Origin: Streptomyces barringtoniae
GTDB lineage: Bacteria > Actinomycetota > Actinomycetes > Streptomycetales > Streptomycetaceae
NCBI RefSeq assembly: GCF_020819595.1
Contig: NZ_JAJHNP010000008.1
Span: 331,822-395,821, forward strand
Direction: 5' to 3'
Length of the DNA: 64,000 bases
This document shows, in pieces, positions 31,960-40,136 of the stretch. Within the stretch, counting starts at the first letter, position 1, and every line of letters begins with the position of its first letter. The notes below the pieces were generated by a model. That model was not told the DNA's origin. It saw only the letters and a list, made by a program, of their open reading frames with translations, and searched no databases. Position numbers and translations under genes: made by a program.

Positions 31960-32443
31960 AATGAGCGGTCGCCCGGATCCCTGGGAAACGGCCGTTTGAC
32001 CTGCACGAATGCACAGGGCGGGGACGCTGCAATCCCGCTAAAGGCCAGGGGATCAATCAGGGTTTCGGCCCGGTCTGGCGAGGTGGCCCGGCGACCACGA
32101 GCAACGGCCGGAGAGTGGGGACGTGGTCCCCCTTGCAGTGATTCACCCCTGTTGACCTCGACTGATGGGACATCCAGTGCACCGACGAAGACTGTGGGCG
32201 CCGCCGTGACGGACCGGCCGGCGGGCGCCAGTACGTCATCCCGGTCCGTGAGCGGTACGCGCGCTCGCGGCCAATCCGGTCCGCTCACTTCCTGCCATCG
32301 CGGCGGCTAGCGCTGCGGCCGGTTGCCTCCCTCGCCTGTCCGGTCCCGCATTCGCTGCGGTGGTCGTACGGGCGGGGTGTGGGGAGCCGCAGGCCGGCTT
32401 GGCCGGCCGGGTCCACCACCTACGACACACGTCAGGAGTCCGC
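31960..32443. other. AICE regulatory gap
   Basis: About 480 bp between the leftward GntR gene and the rightward AICE operon. A 114-residue leftward frame (31944-32288) overlaps the operator repeats and is not convincing. Promoters for both directions are expected here. Confidence 0.4.
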
Positions 32444-32599
32444 ATGGCCAGCGAGAACACGCAGCAGCCGATCGACCTGACCACCCCGGAGAACGTCGAC
32501 AAGGGCCAGCAGGTCTACGCCCGGATCGAGTCCGGCGAGTGCACGGACGTGAAGGCCGAGCTGGACGCCGCTTACGGCATCACCTCCGAGCAGGACTGA
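32444..32599 (+). CDS. Small AICE protein
   Basis: A 51-residue acidic protein (MASENTQQPIDLTTPENVDK, ending GITSEQD). It has an AGGAG site 5 bp upstream of ATG 32444 and is followed at once by a strong terminator, so it forms its own short transcript. Small acidic proteins at this position recur in streptomycete AICEs; function unknown. Confidence 0.65.
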   Translation: MASENTQQPIDLTTPENVDKGQQVYARIESGECTDVKAELDAAYGITSEQD

Positions 32600-32621
32600 C
32601 CCAACTCACCCCAGAAACGGC

Positions 32622-32653
32622 GCACCCCCGGAGATAAGGGCCTCCGGGGGTGC
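32622..32653 (+). terminator. Terminator after small AICE gene
   Basis: 12-bp perfect arms GCACCCCCGGAG / CTCCGGGGGTGC, 8-base loop. Possibly a partial terminator, since the next AICE genes follow within 36 bp. Confidence 0.85.
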
Positions 32654-32688
32654 TGTCGGGCCGTACCAGAGCAGAGGAGTCACGACCC

Positions 32689-32946
32689 ATGAGGCACATC
32701 GGTGCTGTTCAGGCGGTTGTTACCGCCGCTGAGTACGACCGCGAGCCGACGGCCGCGGAACTGGACGCCATCGAGCGGGAGCTCCCGCTCATCACGGCGG
32801 AGGTCGAGTTGCTGGACGCGCAGATCACCACCCTGGACCGGCCGGTCACCGAGGTGGACGCGCGGCGCCTTCGTCGGGCGCGGCGCAAGGTGCTCGCCGC
32901 CCGTCGCGCTCTGGCCAACCGCTACGGGGCCGGGGAGGCAGCGTGA
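32689..32946 (+). CDS. DUF6284-like small protein
   Basis: An 85-residue, mostly helical charged protein (MRHIGAVQAVVTAAEYDREP; VDARRLRRARRKVLAARRAL) that resembles the DUF6284 proteins of AICEs. GAGGAG lies 12-7 bp upstream of ATG 32689. Its TGA overlaps the next GTG start (GTGA), so the two are translationally coupled. Role unknown; probably part of the conjugation/spread operon. Confidence 0.65.
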   Translation: MRHIGAVQAVVTAAEYDREPTAAELDAIERELPLITAEVELLDAQITTLDRPVTEVDARRLRRARRKVLAARRALANRYGAGEAA

Positions 32947-33473
32947 TCCGCCTTGTCACCGCCGGGCGTCTGCGGCGGCTGAGTGAGGACGCCGACCAGG
33001 CCCGCACGCGCGCCCGTGAGGTGCAGGGGCAAGCGGATGCCGCCTGGTCCCAGCACGTTCGGGAGCTGTTCGCCGTCACCGACCGCGCCGAGCGCGCCGA
33101 GGCGGCCACGTCCGAGGTGGGGGTGATCCTTGCTCGCGCGTTGGAGGAGCTGTCCGCCGCGCAGCAGGAGCTGCTGCTGAAGGACATCGCGATCCGCCGT
33201 CTACGCCGGGAGCTGCAGGCCGGGTCGGTGGAGGGGCAGACGCTGATGCTGCTGCACCACGGCGAGCCGCACACCATCTACGCCTCCCGCGAGGACGCGC
33301 ACGCCGACACCGCCACCCACGGCGTGTCGGCGGATCAGGTGTGGCAGCCCTGCGATGAACGCCCGGCCGCGGCGTTCACGTGGCGCTGTGAGGCGTTCAT
33401 CTACAACGCCGCCTCCAACGGTTTCCGCCGCGCTCACCCGCCTGCTGCGAAGCCGGTCCAGGGGGCGGCATGA
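32943..33473 (+). CDS. Coiled-coil AICE protein
   Basis: A 176-residue protein. Residues 1-95 are a long charged coiled coil (RLSEDADQARTRAREVQGQA; LEELSAAQQELLLKDIAIRR). The C-terminal ~80 residues (MLLHHGEPHTIYASREDAHA, WQPCDERPAAAFTWRCEAFI) form a small domain with two Cys. GTG 32943 overlaps the previous stop and its own TGA overlaps the next ATG, so it is in a tightly coupled operon with the DUF2637 protein. Not recognised beyond AICE hypothetical proteins. Confidence 0.65.
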   Translation: MIRLVTAGRLRRLSEDADQARTRAREVQGQADAAWSQHVRELFAVTDRAERAEAATSEVGVILARALEELSAAQQELLLKDIAIRRLRRELQAGSVEGQTLMLLHHGEPHTIYASREDAHADTATHGVSADQVWQPCDERPAAAFTWRCEAFIYNAASNGFRRAHPPAAKPVQGAA

Positions 33474-34477
33474 ACAGTGTTCAGACCCGTTCAGCGGAGC
33501 GCGCGCTGTCGGGCGGCACCTGGCTGATCGTGTGCGGGGCGATGCTCTACTCCATCCTCACCGTCACACCGCTCATGGCGGAGCACACGGCGGATCAGTG
33601 GGCGTGGACGGCGCCGATTCTGCCGCTGGTGGTCGATGCCGCGGTGGTCATCGTGGTCAAGCTCGATGACGTGCTGGCCCGTCTGGGCGGGCACGGCGGG
33701 CGCTGGCCGATGGTGCTGCGGTGGATGACCGGTCTGATGACGCTCGCGCTGAACACCGCAGACTCCGCGTTGAAGAAAGACCTGGTGGGCGTGGCTGTCC
33801 ACTCGGTTGCGCCGCTGCTGCTGATCGTCACGGCGGAAACCTCGCTGGCCTACCGGCGGGCGCTCGCCGCGGCGGTGGCGCGGGCAGAAGAGCAGCGGCG
33901 TGCCGAGCGTGCGGCAGCTGAGCAGGCGGCCCGCGAGCGGGCGGAAGCCGCCCGCCGGCAGGCCCGTGAGGAACGCGAGCACGCCGCCCAGATGGAGCGT
34001 GAACGGCGTGAGCACGAGGCCGCTCTGGCCCGTGAACAGGCCGAGCGGGAAGAGCGGCGCTGGCGCGAGGAACAGGAGCGCAGGGCCGCGCTGGAGATGG
34101 CTGAGCGGGCCGAGCGTGAACGCCGTGAACGCGAGCGTGAACAGCGCGAGCGGGAGCGTGAACGGGCCGAGTGGGAGGCCGCCGAACGCCGCGCCCGTGA
34201 GGCTGCGGAGCGGGCGGAGCGTGAACGCCGTGAACAGCAGGAGCGTGAGGAGCGGGCCGCGCGTGAACGCGCCGCGCTGCTTCAGCGCGGCCCGGCCACG
34301 AGCAAGCTCCCCGAGGACGAGGCGCGCGCCATCGTGGCCGCCGCCTTTGGCGCGGAACTGTCGGTACGGTCTGCGGCGGAGCTGTGCGGCTGGTCGGTGG
34401 GCTGGGTCTCCGCCCGCTACGCCGAACACCGCGACCCGGGCACGGGCGGCGCTGAGCTGGCCATCGCGAGCCGGTAA
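33470..34477 (+). CDS. DUF2637 membrane protein with long charged coiled coil (Spd-type)
   Basis: A 335-residue protein. Residues 15-130 contain about four TM helices of the DUF2637 domain (GTWLIVCGAMLYSILTVTPL; LPLVVDAAVVIVVKLDDVLA). Residues 135-270 are an extreme Glu/Arg-rich coiled coil, and the last 60 residues carry a helix-turn-helix-like segment (LPEDEARAIVAAAFG; SAAELCGWSVGWVSARYAEH). DUF2637 proteins occur only in actinobacterial plasmids and AICEs near traB and are counted among spread proteins, thought to help intramycelial plasmid movement through septa. ATG overlaps the preceding stop. Confidence 0.8.
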   Translation: MNSVQTRSAERALSGGTWLIVCGAMLYSILTVTPLMAEHTADQWAWTAPILPLVVDAAVVIVVKLDDVLARLGGHGGRWPMVLRWMTGLMTLALNTADSALKKDLVGVAVHSVAPLLLIVTAETSLAYRRALAAAVARAEEQRRAERAAAEQAARERAEAARRQAREEREHAAQMERERREHEAALAREQAEREERRWREEQERRAALEMAERAERERREREREQRERERERAEWEAAERRAREAAERAERERREQQEREERAARERAALLQRGPATSKLPEDEARAIVAAAFGAELSVRSAAELCGWSVGWVSARYAEHRDPGTGGAELAIASR

Positions 34478-34815
34478 TGGCCGCCGTTCCGGTCTATCGG
34501 TGGCGGCTCGCCCCTGACGGGTTGGCCACCCGCCGTCAACTGCGCGCCCTCGGTCTACGGCCGGGCGGGCAGGAGGTGGCCGCGCAGATCGAGCGTCCGC
34601 GGCGCCGCCGCGGTCCGCTGGTCGGCTACCTGTACTCGATCGAGCAGGCCAAGCCGGTCCGGCCGATGACGCCCGCCAAGCGGGAAGCGCTGGCGAAAGC
34701 GAACGCCGCGCGCCGTACCTGCCCGGAGTGCGGCCGGGACGCCGGATACGTCATCCCGCTCTCACTCGGCATGTGCGTGACCTGCGCCTACCCCGAGGAA
34801 CAGCGCGCCGCCTGA
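34477..34815 (+). CDS. RRQRL-type zinc-binding AICE protein
   Basis: A 112-residue basic protein. LATRRQLRALGLRPGGQEV (about 14-33) is the arginine-rich motif of the AICE RRQRL zinc-binding family. The C-terminal CPECGRDAGYVIPLSLGMCVTC pattern, with two CxxC knuckles (about 82-103), should bind zinc. ATG overlaps the upstream TAA (TAATG). Conserved in the spread/transfer operon of AICEs; probable nucleic-acid or protein-binding adaptor, exact role unknown. Confidence 0.75.
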   Translation: MAAVPVYRWRLAPDGLATRRQLRALGLRPGGQEVAAQIERPRRRRGPLVGYLYSIEQAKPVRPMTPAKREALAKANAARRTCPECGRDAGYVIPLSLGMCVTCAYPEEQRAA

Positions 34816-34837
34816 ACCCCTTTCATCGACTGGAGAG

Positions 34838-35158
34838 TTGAGCGTCAACCCGACTACCACTCCGCGGCGCCGCCTGGTCCAGGCCGGCATCGTCGTCGCC
34901 TGCGCGGCACTGGCCGGAGCGATCGGCGTGCGGCTGTCTGACTACGGCGTCCCCGCCTCGCTGCTGGTGGCCTGCTCCGTGTCGTGCCTGACCACCTTCA
35001 CCAGCCTGGCCTTCCGCGTACTCGACGCGCTGTCCACCACGACGCACCAGTGCAAGCAGCCGGGCTGCGACTTCCGCGTGCAGCTGACCAACGCCGACGC
35101 CGCCGAGAACCGGCGCTGGCAGGAGATCGCCGCCCGACACCCGCACCGCGCCATGTGA
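34838..35158 (+). CDS. Small membrane protein of AICE spread operon
   Basis: A 106-residue protein with two hydrophobic helices (LVQAGIVVACAALAGAIGV; ASLLVACSVSCLTTFTSLAF) and a soluble tail containing CKQPGCDFRVQ. The best start is TTG 34838, but its GGAG is only two bases away, which is abnormally close. A downstream GTG (about 34930) would delete the first helix. The gene follows the zinc-binding protein by 22 bp and ends before a terminator. Function unknown; similar two-TM proteins occur at this position in AICEs. Confidence 0.6.
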   Translation: MSVNPTTTPRRRLVQAGIVVACAALAGAIGVRLSDYGVPASLLVACSVSCLTTFTSLAFRVLDALSTTTHQCKQPGCDFRVQLTNADAAENRRWQEIAARHPHRAM

Positions 35159-35181
35159 CCTTCGGCTTCCCCGCATAGGCA

Positions 35182-35218
35182 GGCCCGGCCGGCAACTTCC
35201 TACGGCCCCGGCCGGGCC
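35182..35218 (+). terminator. Terminator in spread operon
   Basis: GGCCCGGCCGG / CCGGCCGGGCC arms, 11 bp each, loop 15 bases, between the two-TM gene and spdB-like gene. Confidence 0.7.
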
Positions 35219-35245
35219 CTACTCCACCAGAGGAGTGCTCTCAGC

Positions 35246-36832
35246 ATGACGGAACTCAGCACCGAGCCGGTAGCCGTCGAGGCTGCCGCACCCGAACCGT
35301 CCCCGCCCGCCCCCGCCCCAACCGAACAGGCCCCGGCCACGGCTGAGGTCGAGCACACGCCCGGCGGCTGGCCGGTCGTCCCGCTCGCCCTGACCGGCGC
35401 GAACAGCACCGTCGGCATGGTCGCGGCAGCCTCCCTGGCCGGCGGCCCGATCGCCGCCATGGTCGCCGCCACCGGCGCCGTCGTCCTCGGTACCGTCGCC
35501 GCCACCCGCTCCCGCAAGCCCAACTCCCGCCGCGACGCCCGCCGGGCCGCGGCCCGCGCCGCCGGCCGCACAGCAGCCCGGAGCGCAGGCCTGCGCCACG
35601 GTGGGACGGGTGCGGGCGGCAGGGCCGGGCATCGTTCGGCTGCTTCCCGTGCCGGTCGTTCCGGCGGTCGGGCGGGCGGTGTGCCGGGCCGGCACCGACG
35701 CGGTACCGGGACCGCCGGCCGCCACGCCAGCACCGCCACCGGCCCGAGCAAGCGCGGCGCGGCCGGTCAGGGCGCGTTCAAGCGAGCGACCGGTGGCACG
35801 GGGAGTGCTGCGGGCCGTGTCGGACAGATAAAGGCCCTGCGGTCGGCTCAGCAGGCCGCGGCCGGATCACAGGCCGGGCAGCGGGCGCAGACCACCGCCG
35901 CCCGCCGCGCGGTCGCCGACGCCCGCCGCAACGCCAAAGCCGCAGCCAGCAACGCTCGACTGGGCAAGGGCACGGGACTGACGGGCCGCCTGCTAGGCGG
36001 CGTCGCCCGCAAGGCTCGTGCCGCGCGAGATGCGGCCATCGCCAAGCAGCGTGCCAAGCGCGACGCCAAGACGGGAGGCACGGTGGCCACGCAGCGGGCC
36101 GCGCTCCGCAAGGCCCCCGCACGTAAGGCCGCCCGCAAGGCACTGCGCAGGTCCGCAGCCCGCTTCCACGGCCGCCGCCTGCTCGCCGCCCTGCTCGCCC
36201 TCCCGATCGGCCTGCTCGGCTGCCTGACCACCCCGCTCGGACGCAAGTTCCGCATCCCGTGGCTGATGCACCCCGGCCGCCGCCTGTACCGGCGTCTGGC
36301 CGGTGTGGCGGCCGAGCAGCGCGCCGCACGCGATGCGGCGATCCGCGAGGACCTGGCCGAGCAGGAGGCCGCCGCCGACGCGCAGGCCACCGAGGACGGC
36401 ACGGACGGCATCGCGGACGGCGTTCAGCGGCCCGCAACCACGGTGCCCACCAGCAGCAGCACATCCGAGCTGAGTGAAGGAGAGCACGTGTCCGGTTTCC
36501 GGTTCGAAGAGGCCGCGGCCGAGATGGAGCAGGCCGCCAACTCCTACGACCCCGAGGACTGCATGGAAATCCTCGCCATGGTCGAGGGGCTCCCGGCCGC
36601 GCTGACCAGCGTGGCGAACGTAATGAAGATCCTCGCCGAGCGCTCCGACAGCGAGTTCCCGCTGGAAAAGGAGGTCGCGGACGGCTTCAACGACATCTTC
36701 GGCGCCCTGATGAGCACCGTCGCGGTCGCCGAGGACATGGGACCGCTGTTCCGGCAGGTCCACGCCCAGGACATCGCCCGGCACGAGGACCCCCGCAACG
36801 GCCACGAGGCCGAGAAGGGCTGGAACGTCTAA
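35246..36832 (+). CDS. SpdB-like AICE membrane protein with C-terminal fusion
   Basis: A 528-residue protein. A Pro/Ala/Glu-rich start is followed by one hydrophobic pair (about 50-85), a very basic Ala/Arg region (about 90-300), and a second hydrophobic segment (RRLLAALLALPIGLLGCLTT, about 310). The C-terminal ~114 residues (FRFEEAAAEMEQAANSYDPE onward) form an acidic helical domain that other AICEs encode separately. GTG 36488 with AAGGAGAG just upstream sits exactly at that junction, so this may be a fusion or an internal start. Positioned directly before traB. SpdB proteins bind DNA and TraB and assist intramycelial spread. Confidence 0.7.
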   Translation: MTELSTEPVAVEAAAPEPSPPAPAPTEQAPATAEVEHTPGGWPVVPLALTGANSTVGMVAAASLAGGPIAAMVAATGAVVLGTVAATRSRKPNSRRDARRAAARAAGRTAARSAGLRHGGTGAGGRAGHRSAASRAGRSGGRAGGVPGRHRRGTGTAGRHASTATGPSKRGAAGQGAFKRATGGTGSAAGRVGQIKALRSAQQAAAGSQAGQRAQTTAARRAVADARRNAKAAASNARLGKGTGLTGRLLGGVARKARAARDAAIAKQRAKRDAKTGGTVATQRAALRKAPARKAARKALRRSAARFHGRRLLAALLALPIGLLGCLTTPLGRKFRIPWLMHPGRRLYRRLAGVAAEQRAARDAAIREDLAEQEAAADAQATEDGTDGIADGVQRPATTVPTSSSTSELSEGEHVSGFRFEEAAAEMEQAANSYDPEDCMEILAMVEGLPAALTSVANVMKILAERSDSEFPLEKEVADGFNDIFGALMSTVAVAEDMGPLFRQVHAQDIARHEDPRNGHEAEKGWNV

Positions 36833-36835
36833 ACC

Positions 36836-38950
36836 ATGGCCACCACCGCCACGAAGCAGCAGCCGAGTGGCCCGGTGCTGGACTGGACCGCCGGTCACGG
36901 ACCCGTGACCGGCGCCCTGTCCGCCACCACCGGAGCCTTCGCCGTCGCCACCACCGGCGCCGCCACCGGCATGCCCCCGGGTTGGGCGCTCGCCGTCGGC
37001 GCGGCCGGCGCCCTCGGGCACACCGTCGTCGGGCTGCGCCTGCGCAACGCCGGCCGCACTCTGGCCACCCGCGCCGCCAGCTGGCTCGTCGGCGCCGGAT
37101 GGACCACCTGGGCCATGACCCACGGCCCCCTGACCTGGGCCGCAATCGGATCACTGGCCACGATCGGCGTCGGCATCGGCGCCGCCGCCCGCTCGGTCGC
37201 CCTGTACGAAGAGGCCCGCGAGGAAGAAGCGATCGCCGCGGAGCAGCGGCAGATCGCCGCCGAACTGTCCGCGGAGCGCCGGGCGATCGCCGCCGAGTGG
37301 ATCGACCGCATCCAGCGGGTGTGCTCCATCACCGTCCGCGTGGTCGGCGTGGAGAAGTGGGAGACCGGCACCGGGTACTCCATCGACGCCGAACTCCCGC
37401 CCGGCGGCGCCACCTGGAACAAGATCGCCGCCGAGTCGCCCCGCCTGTCGGCGGACGCCGGGCTGCCGCACGGCTGCACCGCCACCGCTTCCCCCGGCAT
37501 CCACCAGGGCCGCGTCATCATCGACGTGACCACCGTCAACGTGCTGGAACAGGAGCGGACCTACCCGGCCGAGTACAGCCCGCTGTCCGTCCACACCGGC
37601 ATCCCCTGGGGGTACCGCACCAACGCCGAGGAGAGCCGGGCCTACCTGCGCGAGCAGTGCGCGCTCGTCGTCGGCCCGACCGGTTCGGGCAAGACGAACC
37701 TGGTCCATCTGATCCTGGCCGGGTTCGCCCGTGCCGAGGACATGCTGACCTGGGTCATCGACCTCAACGCCGGATCGGCCGGCCTGCCCTGGGTCCTGCC
37801 CGCGCTCAACGGCGAGATCAAGGCCGAGGGCGGCAAGCCCCTCCGGCCCGGGATCGACTGGCTGGCCGGGACGTTCGACGAGGCCATGACCATGCTGGAC
37901 ACCGCCGTGCGGGTGGCCAAGCAGCGCAAGATGGGCTATCAGGACCTGCTCTCCCGCCACAACACCGACCTGCTGCCCATCAGCGCGAAGATTCCGCAGA
38001 TCATGCTCGTGATCGATGAGGGCGCGGAGATCCTGGCGAGCCCGGACCGGCAGATGCGCAAGCTCGCGGAAAAGATCCTGGAAGTGATCCGGATCGCCCG
38101 CGCCATGGGCATCCGCACCGTGCTCACCGCCCTCGGAGCGACCGGCAGCGTGCTGGGCAACCTCATGATCCGGCGGGAAGCCAAGGTCCGTGTCGCCCTG
38201 ACCGGCGGCGAGACCGAGGGCATGGACCTGTCCAAGATGTTCCCCGGCTACCGCGGCCTGCGCGTGGACCAGGCCCCCTACAAGGGCGCCGGGTTCATGG
38301 GCACCCCGGAATCCCCGGCCGCCCTGTTCAAGGCCTGGCGGATCCTGCCCAACCAGATCCGCGAGATCATCGCCGCCACCTCCGACCGGCATCCCGTGCT
38401 GGACGACATCTCCGCCAAGGCGGCCGGGCCCGCCTACGCCCGCCGCTGGGACACCGAGCGCACCGCATGGATGCTCGACCACACCCCCGCCGACGATGCC
38501 CCGGGCACCGGGCCGTCGAGGGAGGGGCTGAACCTGTCCGCCCTGCGCAGCGAGCAGCCGACCGAGCAGGTCTCGCCGGAAGAGGCGATGCTGCGGCAGT
38601 TCCGGGCCCAGATCGATGCTCAGTTCGCCACGGCGCCTGACCCGCAGGCCCGTACCACCGACGACGCGCCGCCCGCCTCTGGTGGGTTGAACCTGTCGGC
38701 ACTGAGGGGCGAGCAGGATAACCCCGCACAGCAAGCCGCGCTCGCCGCGCTGCTCGCCGCTGGCCCGGACGGCACCGGCGCATCCGCGATCGCCCGCGCC
38801 CTCGCCGACGAATACGGCACCACCCGTCAGACGGTCGTCGGCTGGCTCAAGACATGGGTGGAGGACGGCATCGCAGTCCGCGTCGGAGAGGGCACCAAAG
38901 CCCGCTACGTCCACCGCAAGCACGCCCCCGAACAGCCCGACGAGAGCTGA
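36836..38950 (+). CDS. TraB-type FtsK/SpoIIIE DNA translocase
   Basis: A 704-residue conjugative translocase. Two or three hydrophobic helices (about 30-120) anchor it. The motor has Walker A GPTGSGKTNL at about 280 and Walker B MLVIDEGAEI at about 390, with RIARAMGIRTVLTALGA as the FtsK-like third motif. Residues ~630-700 form a winged helix (ALAALLAAGPDGTGASAIAR; TTRQTVVGWLKTWVEDGIAV), the expected TRS-recognition domain. Streptomyces TraB moves double-stranded DNA between hyphae as a hexameric pore, without relaxase. A GACAAG repeat array lies directly downstream and is a good candidate for its clt target. Confidence 0.92.
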   Translation: MATTATKQQPSGPVLDWTAGHGPVTGALSATTGAFAVATTGAATGMPPGWALAVGAAGALGHTVVGLRLRNAGRTLATRAASWLVGAGWTTWAMTHGPLTWAAIGSLATIGVGIGAAARSVALYEEAREEEAIAAEQRQIAAELSAERRAIAAEWIDRIQRVCSITVRVVGVEKWETGTGYSIDAELPPGGATWNKIAAESPRLSADAGLPHGCTATASPGIHQGRVIIDVTTVNVLEQERTYPAEYSPLSVHTGIPWGYRTNAEESRAYLREQCALVVGPTGSGKTNLVHLILAGFARAEDMLTWVIDLNAGSAGLPWVLPALNGEIKAEGGKPLRPGIDWLAGTFDEAMTMLDTAVRVAKQRKMGYQDLLSRHNTDLLPISAKIPQIMLVIDEGAEILASPDRQMRKLAEKILEVIRIARAMGIRTVLTALGATGSVLGNLMIRREAKVRVALTGGETEGMDLSKMFPGYRGLRVDQAPYKGAGFMGTPESPAALFKAWRILPNQIREIIAATSDRHPVLDDISAKAAGPAYARRWDTERTAWMLDHTPADDAPGTGPSREGLNLSALRSEQPTEQVSPEEAMLRQFRAQIDAQFATAPDPQARTTDDAPPASGGLNLSALRGEQDNPAQQAALAALLAAGPDGTGASAIARALADEYGTTRQTVVGWLKTWVEDGIAVRVGEGTKARYVHRKHAPEQPDES

Positions 38951-38953
38951 TCA

Positions 38954-39092
38954 CTTGTCGCCTGTCGCCCCGCCAAAACAAGACCGTCCGGGGAGGGTCT
39001 GGAGGCCCGGAAACAGCTTGTGACCTGCAAGGCGACAAGCGACAAGACAAGACAAGCGACAAGCGAGACGACAAGCGACACGACAAGACAAG
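38954..39092. repeat. clt-like GACAAG repeat array (putative TraB recognition site)
   Basis: Between 39034 and 39092 GACAAG occurs eight times, often as CGACAAG, with starts at 39034, 39041, 39046, 39051, 39058, 39070, 39082 and 39087. A GACACG variant sits at 39077. An inverted copy pair CTTGTC/CTGTCGCC lies at 38954-38967. Clustered short direct repeats immediately after traB are how TRS/clt loci look in Streptomyces plasmids. Confidence 0.7.
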
Positions 39093-39148
39093 GCACGGGC
39101 AGCACCACGCCCCGGGTGCTGCCCGCCGCGTTTCCCGGGAGGCCGCGC

Positions 39149-39340
39149 ATGATCCTGACCCTCTCCGCCGTCGCCCTCTTCGGAGTGCTGGCCCTCTTTC
39201 TGCTGCGGGGCCGCTACGTCGGCCCGTTCAGCGCCCTCGTGCTCTTCCTGTTCGGCTTCTTCACCGCCAGCACCGGCGCCGCCGGAACCATCCGCGCCAT
39301 ATGCGCCGCGCTCGCTGACGCCGCCCGACACCTCACCTGA
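39149..39340 (+). CDS. Small membrane protein
   Basis: A 63-residue protein that is almost entirely two TM helices (MILTLSAVALFGVLALFLLR, then FSALVLFLFGFFTASTGAAG) with a short polar tail. GGGAGG lies 6-11 bp upstream of ATG 39149. Located between the clt-like array and the next membrane protein; probably part of the spread apparatus. No recognised family. Confidence 0.65.
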   Translation: MILTLSAVALFGVLALFLLRGRYVGPFSALVLFLFGFFTASTGAAGTIRAICAALADAARHLT

Positions 39341-39358
39341 ACCCGGCTGGAGACCGCC

Positions 39359-39859
39359 ATGCCCGACCATGACTCCGCGGCCTGGCCCCCGCGCATGACC
39401 GACACGGAAGCCGTCGCCGAAGCCCGCCGGATCATTGAAGACGCTTACCGGCCCGTGCCGCAGATGCCGACCGCCTACCGCGACACCACCCCGCTGCCCG
39501 CCTACGGCCCCACGCCACCAGTCCCGCAGCCGGACCGCCGGATCGTCCCCGCATGGGCCGCCGGCACGGCGGTCGCTGGCATCGGGGTCGGTGCCACCTG
39601 CGTCGGTGTCGGCTGCGGCATCTGGCTCGCCTGCCAGGGATTCGCCGCCGTGACCCTGACCAGCGTCCTGTTCATCACCCTCCCCATCGCCGCCGTGGCC
39701 GCAGTCGCCGCCGCCATCGGCTCCGCCGTCCGCTCGGTCAAGGCCACGCACACCGAGACCCACCACCACTACGCCGGCCCGGTCCGGCAGGAAACCAACA
39801 CCATCACCGCGCCCGCCTACGGGCTCATCACCCGCAACCGCAACGAACTGCACCGCTGA
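39359..39859 (+). CDS. AICE membrane protein
   Basis: A 166-residue protein. A Pro-rich cytoplasmic N-terminus (about 1-60) precedes two TM helices (IVPAWAAGTAVAGIGVGATC; VTLTSVLFITLPIAAVAAVA) and a His-rich tail (THTETHHHYAGPV). Such spread-operon membrane proteins are conserved in position but not in clear sequence. It follows the 63-residue membrane protein by 18 bp and ends at a terminator. Confidence 0.65.
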   Translation: MPDHDSAAWPPRMTDTEAVAEARRIIEDAYRPVPQMPTAYRDTTPLPAYGPTPPVPQPDRRIVPAWAAGTAVAGIGVGATCVGVGCGIWLACQGFAAVTLTSVLFITLPIAAVAAVAAAIGSAVRSVKATHTETHHHYAGPVRQETNTITAPAYGLITRNRNELHR

Positions 39860-39867
39860 AACAGCGA

Positions 39868-39903
39868 CGGCGGCCCCCTTCCGCCAAGAACCGGGGCCGC
39901 CGC
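39868..39903 (+). terminator. Terminator after transfer/spread genes
   Basis: GACGGCGGCCCC / GGGGCCGCCGCC hairpin separates transfer genes from the replication block. Confidence 0.65.
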
Positions 39904-39941
39904 CAATCCAGCACGCTCGTATCGAACTGGAGGCATCCAGC

Positions 39942-40136
39942 ATGACCCAACCCACGTTCATCCGGCGAGTAGTCGGCCGGCGGCCCCGCTTACTGGACCT
40001 GTTCTGCTGCCAGGGCGGCGCCGGCAAGAACTACGACGACGCCGGGTTCGACATGACCGGCGTCGCCAAGGGGCCCCAGCCTCGCTACCGCGCCGCACTC
40101 GCCCACCTCGCCCCCGCGCTGGAGGTGGCGGCATGA
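39942..40136 (+). CDS. Stub of a DNA cytosine methyltransferase-like protein
   Basis: A 64-residue product. PRLLDLFCCQGGAGKNYDDA and GFDMTGV match the SAM-binding motif I and second strand of phage-type cytosine methyltransferases, but everything after PQPRYR, including the catalytic PC motif, is absent. A good GGAGG site precedes ATG 39942, and its TGA overlaps the primase ATG (ATGA). The stub may therefore be kept as a translational leader for the primase gene. It is not expected to methylate DNA. Confidence 0.7.
   Translation: MTQPTFIRRVVGRRPRLLDLFCCQGGAGKNYDDAGFDMTGVAKGPQPRYRAALAHLAPALEVAA

Noticed and set aside
31944..32288. 114-residue minus-strand frame upstream of the GntR gene
   Set aside because: It overlaps the putative operator repeats, lacks a ribosome site and has no recognisable fold; treated as non-coding.
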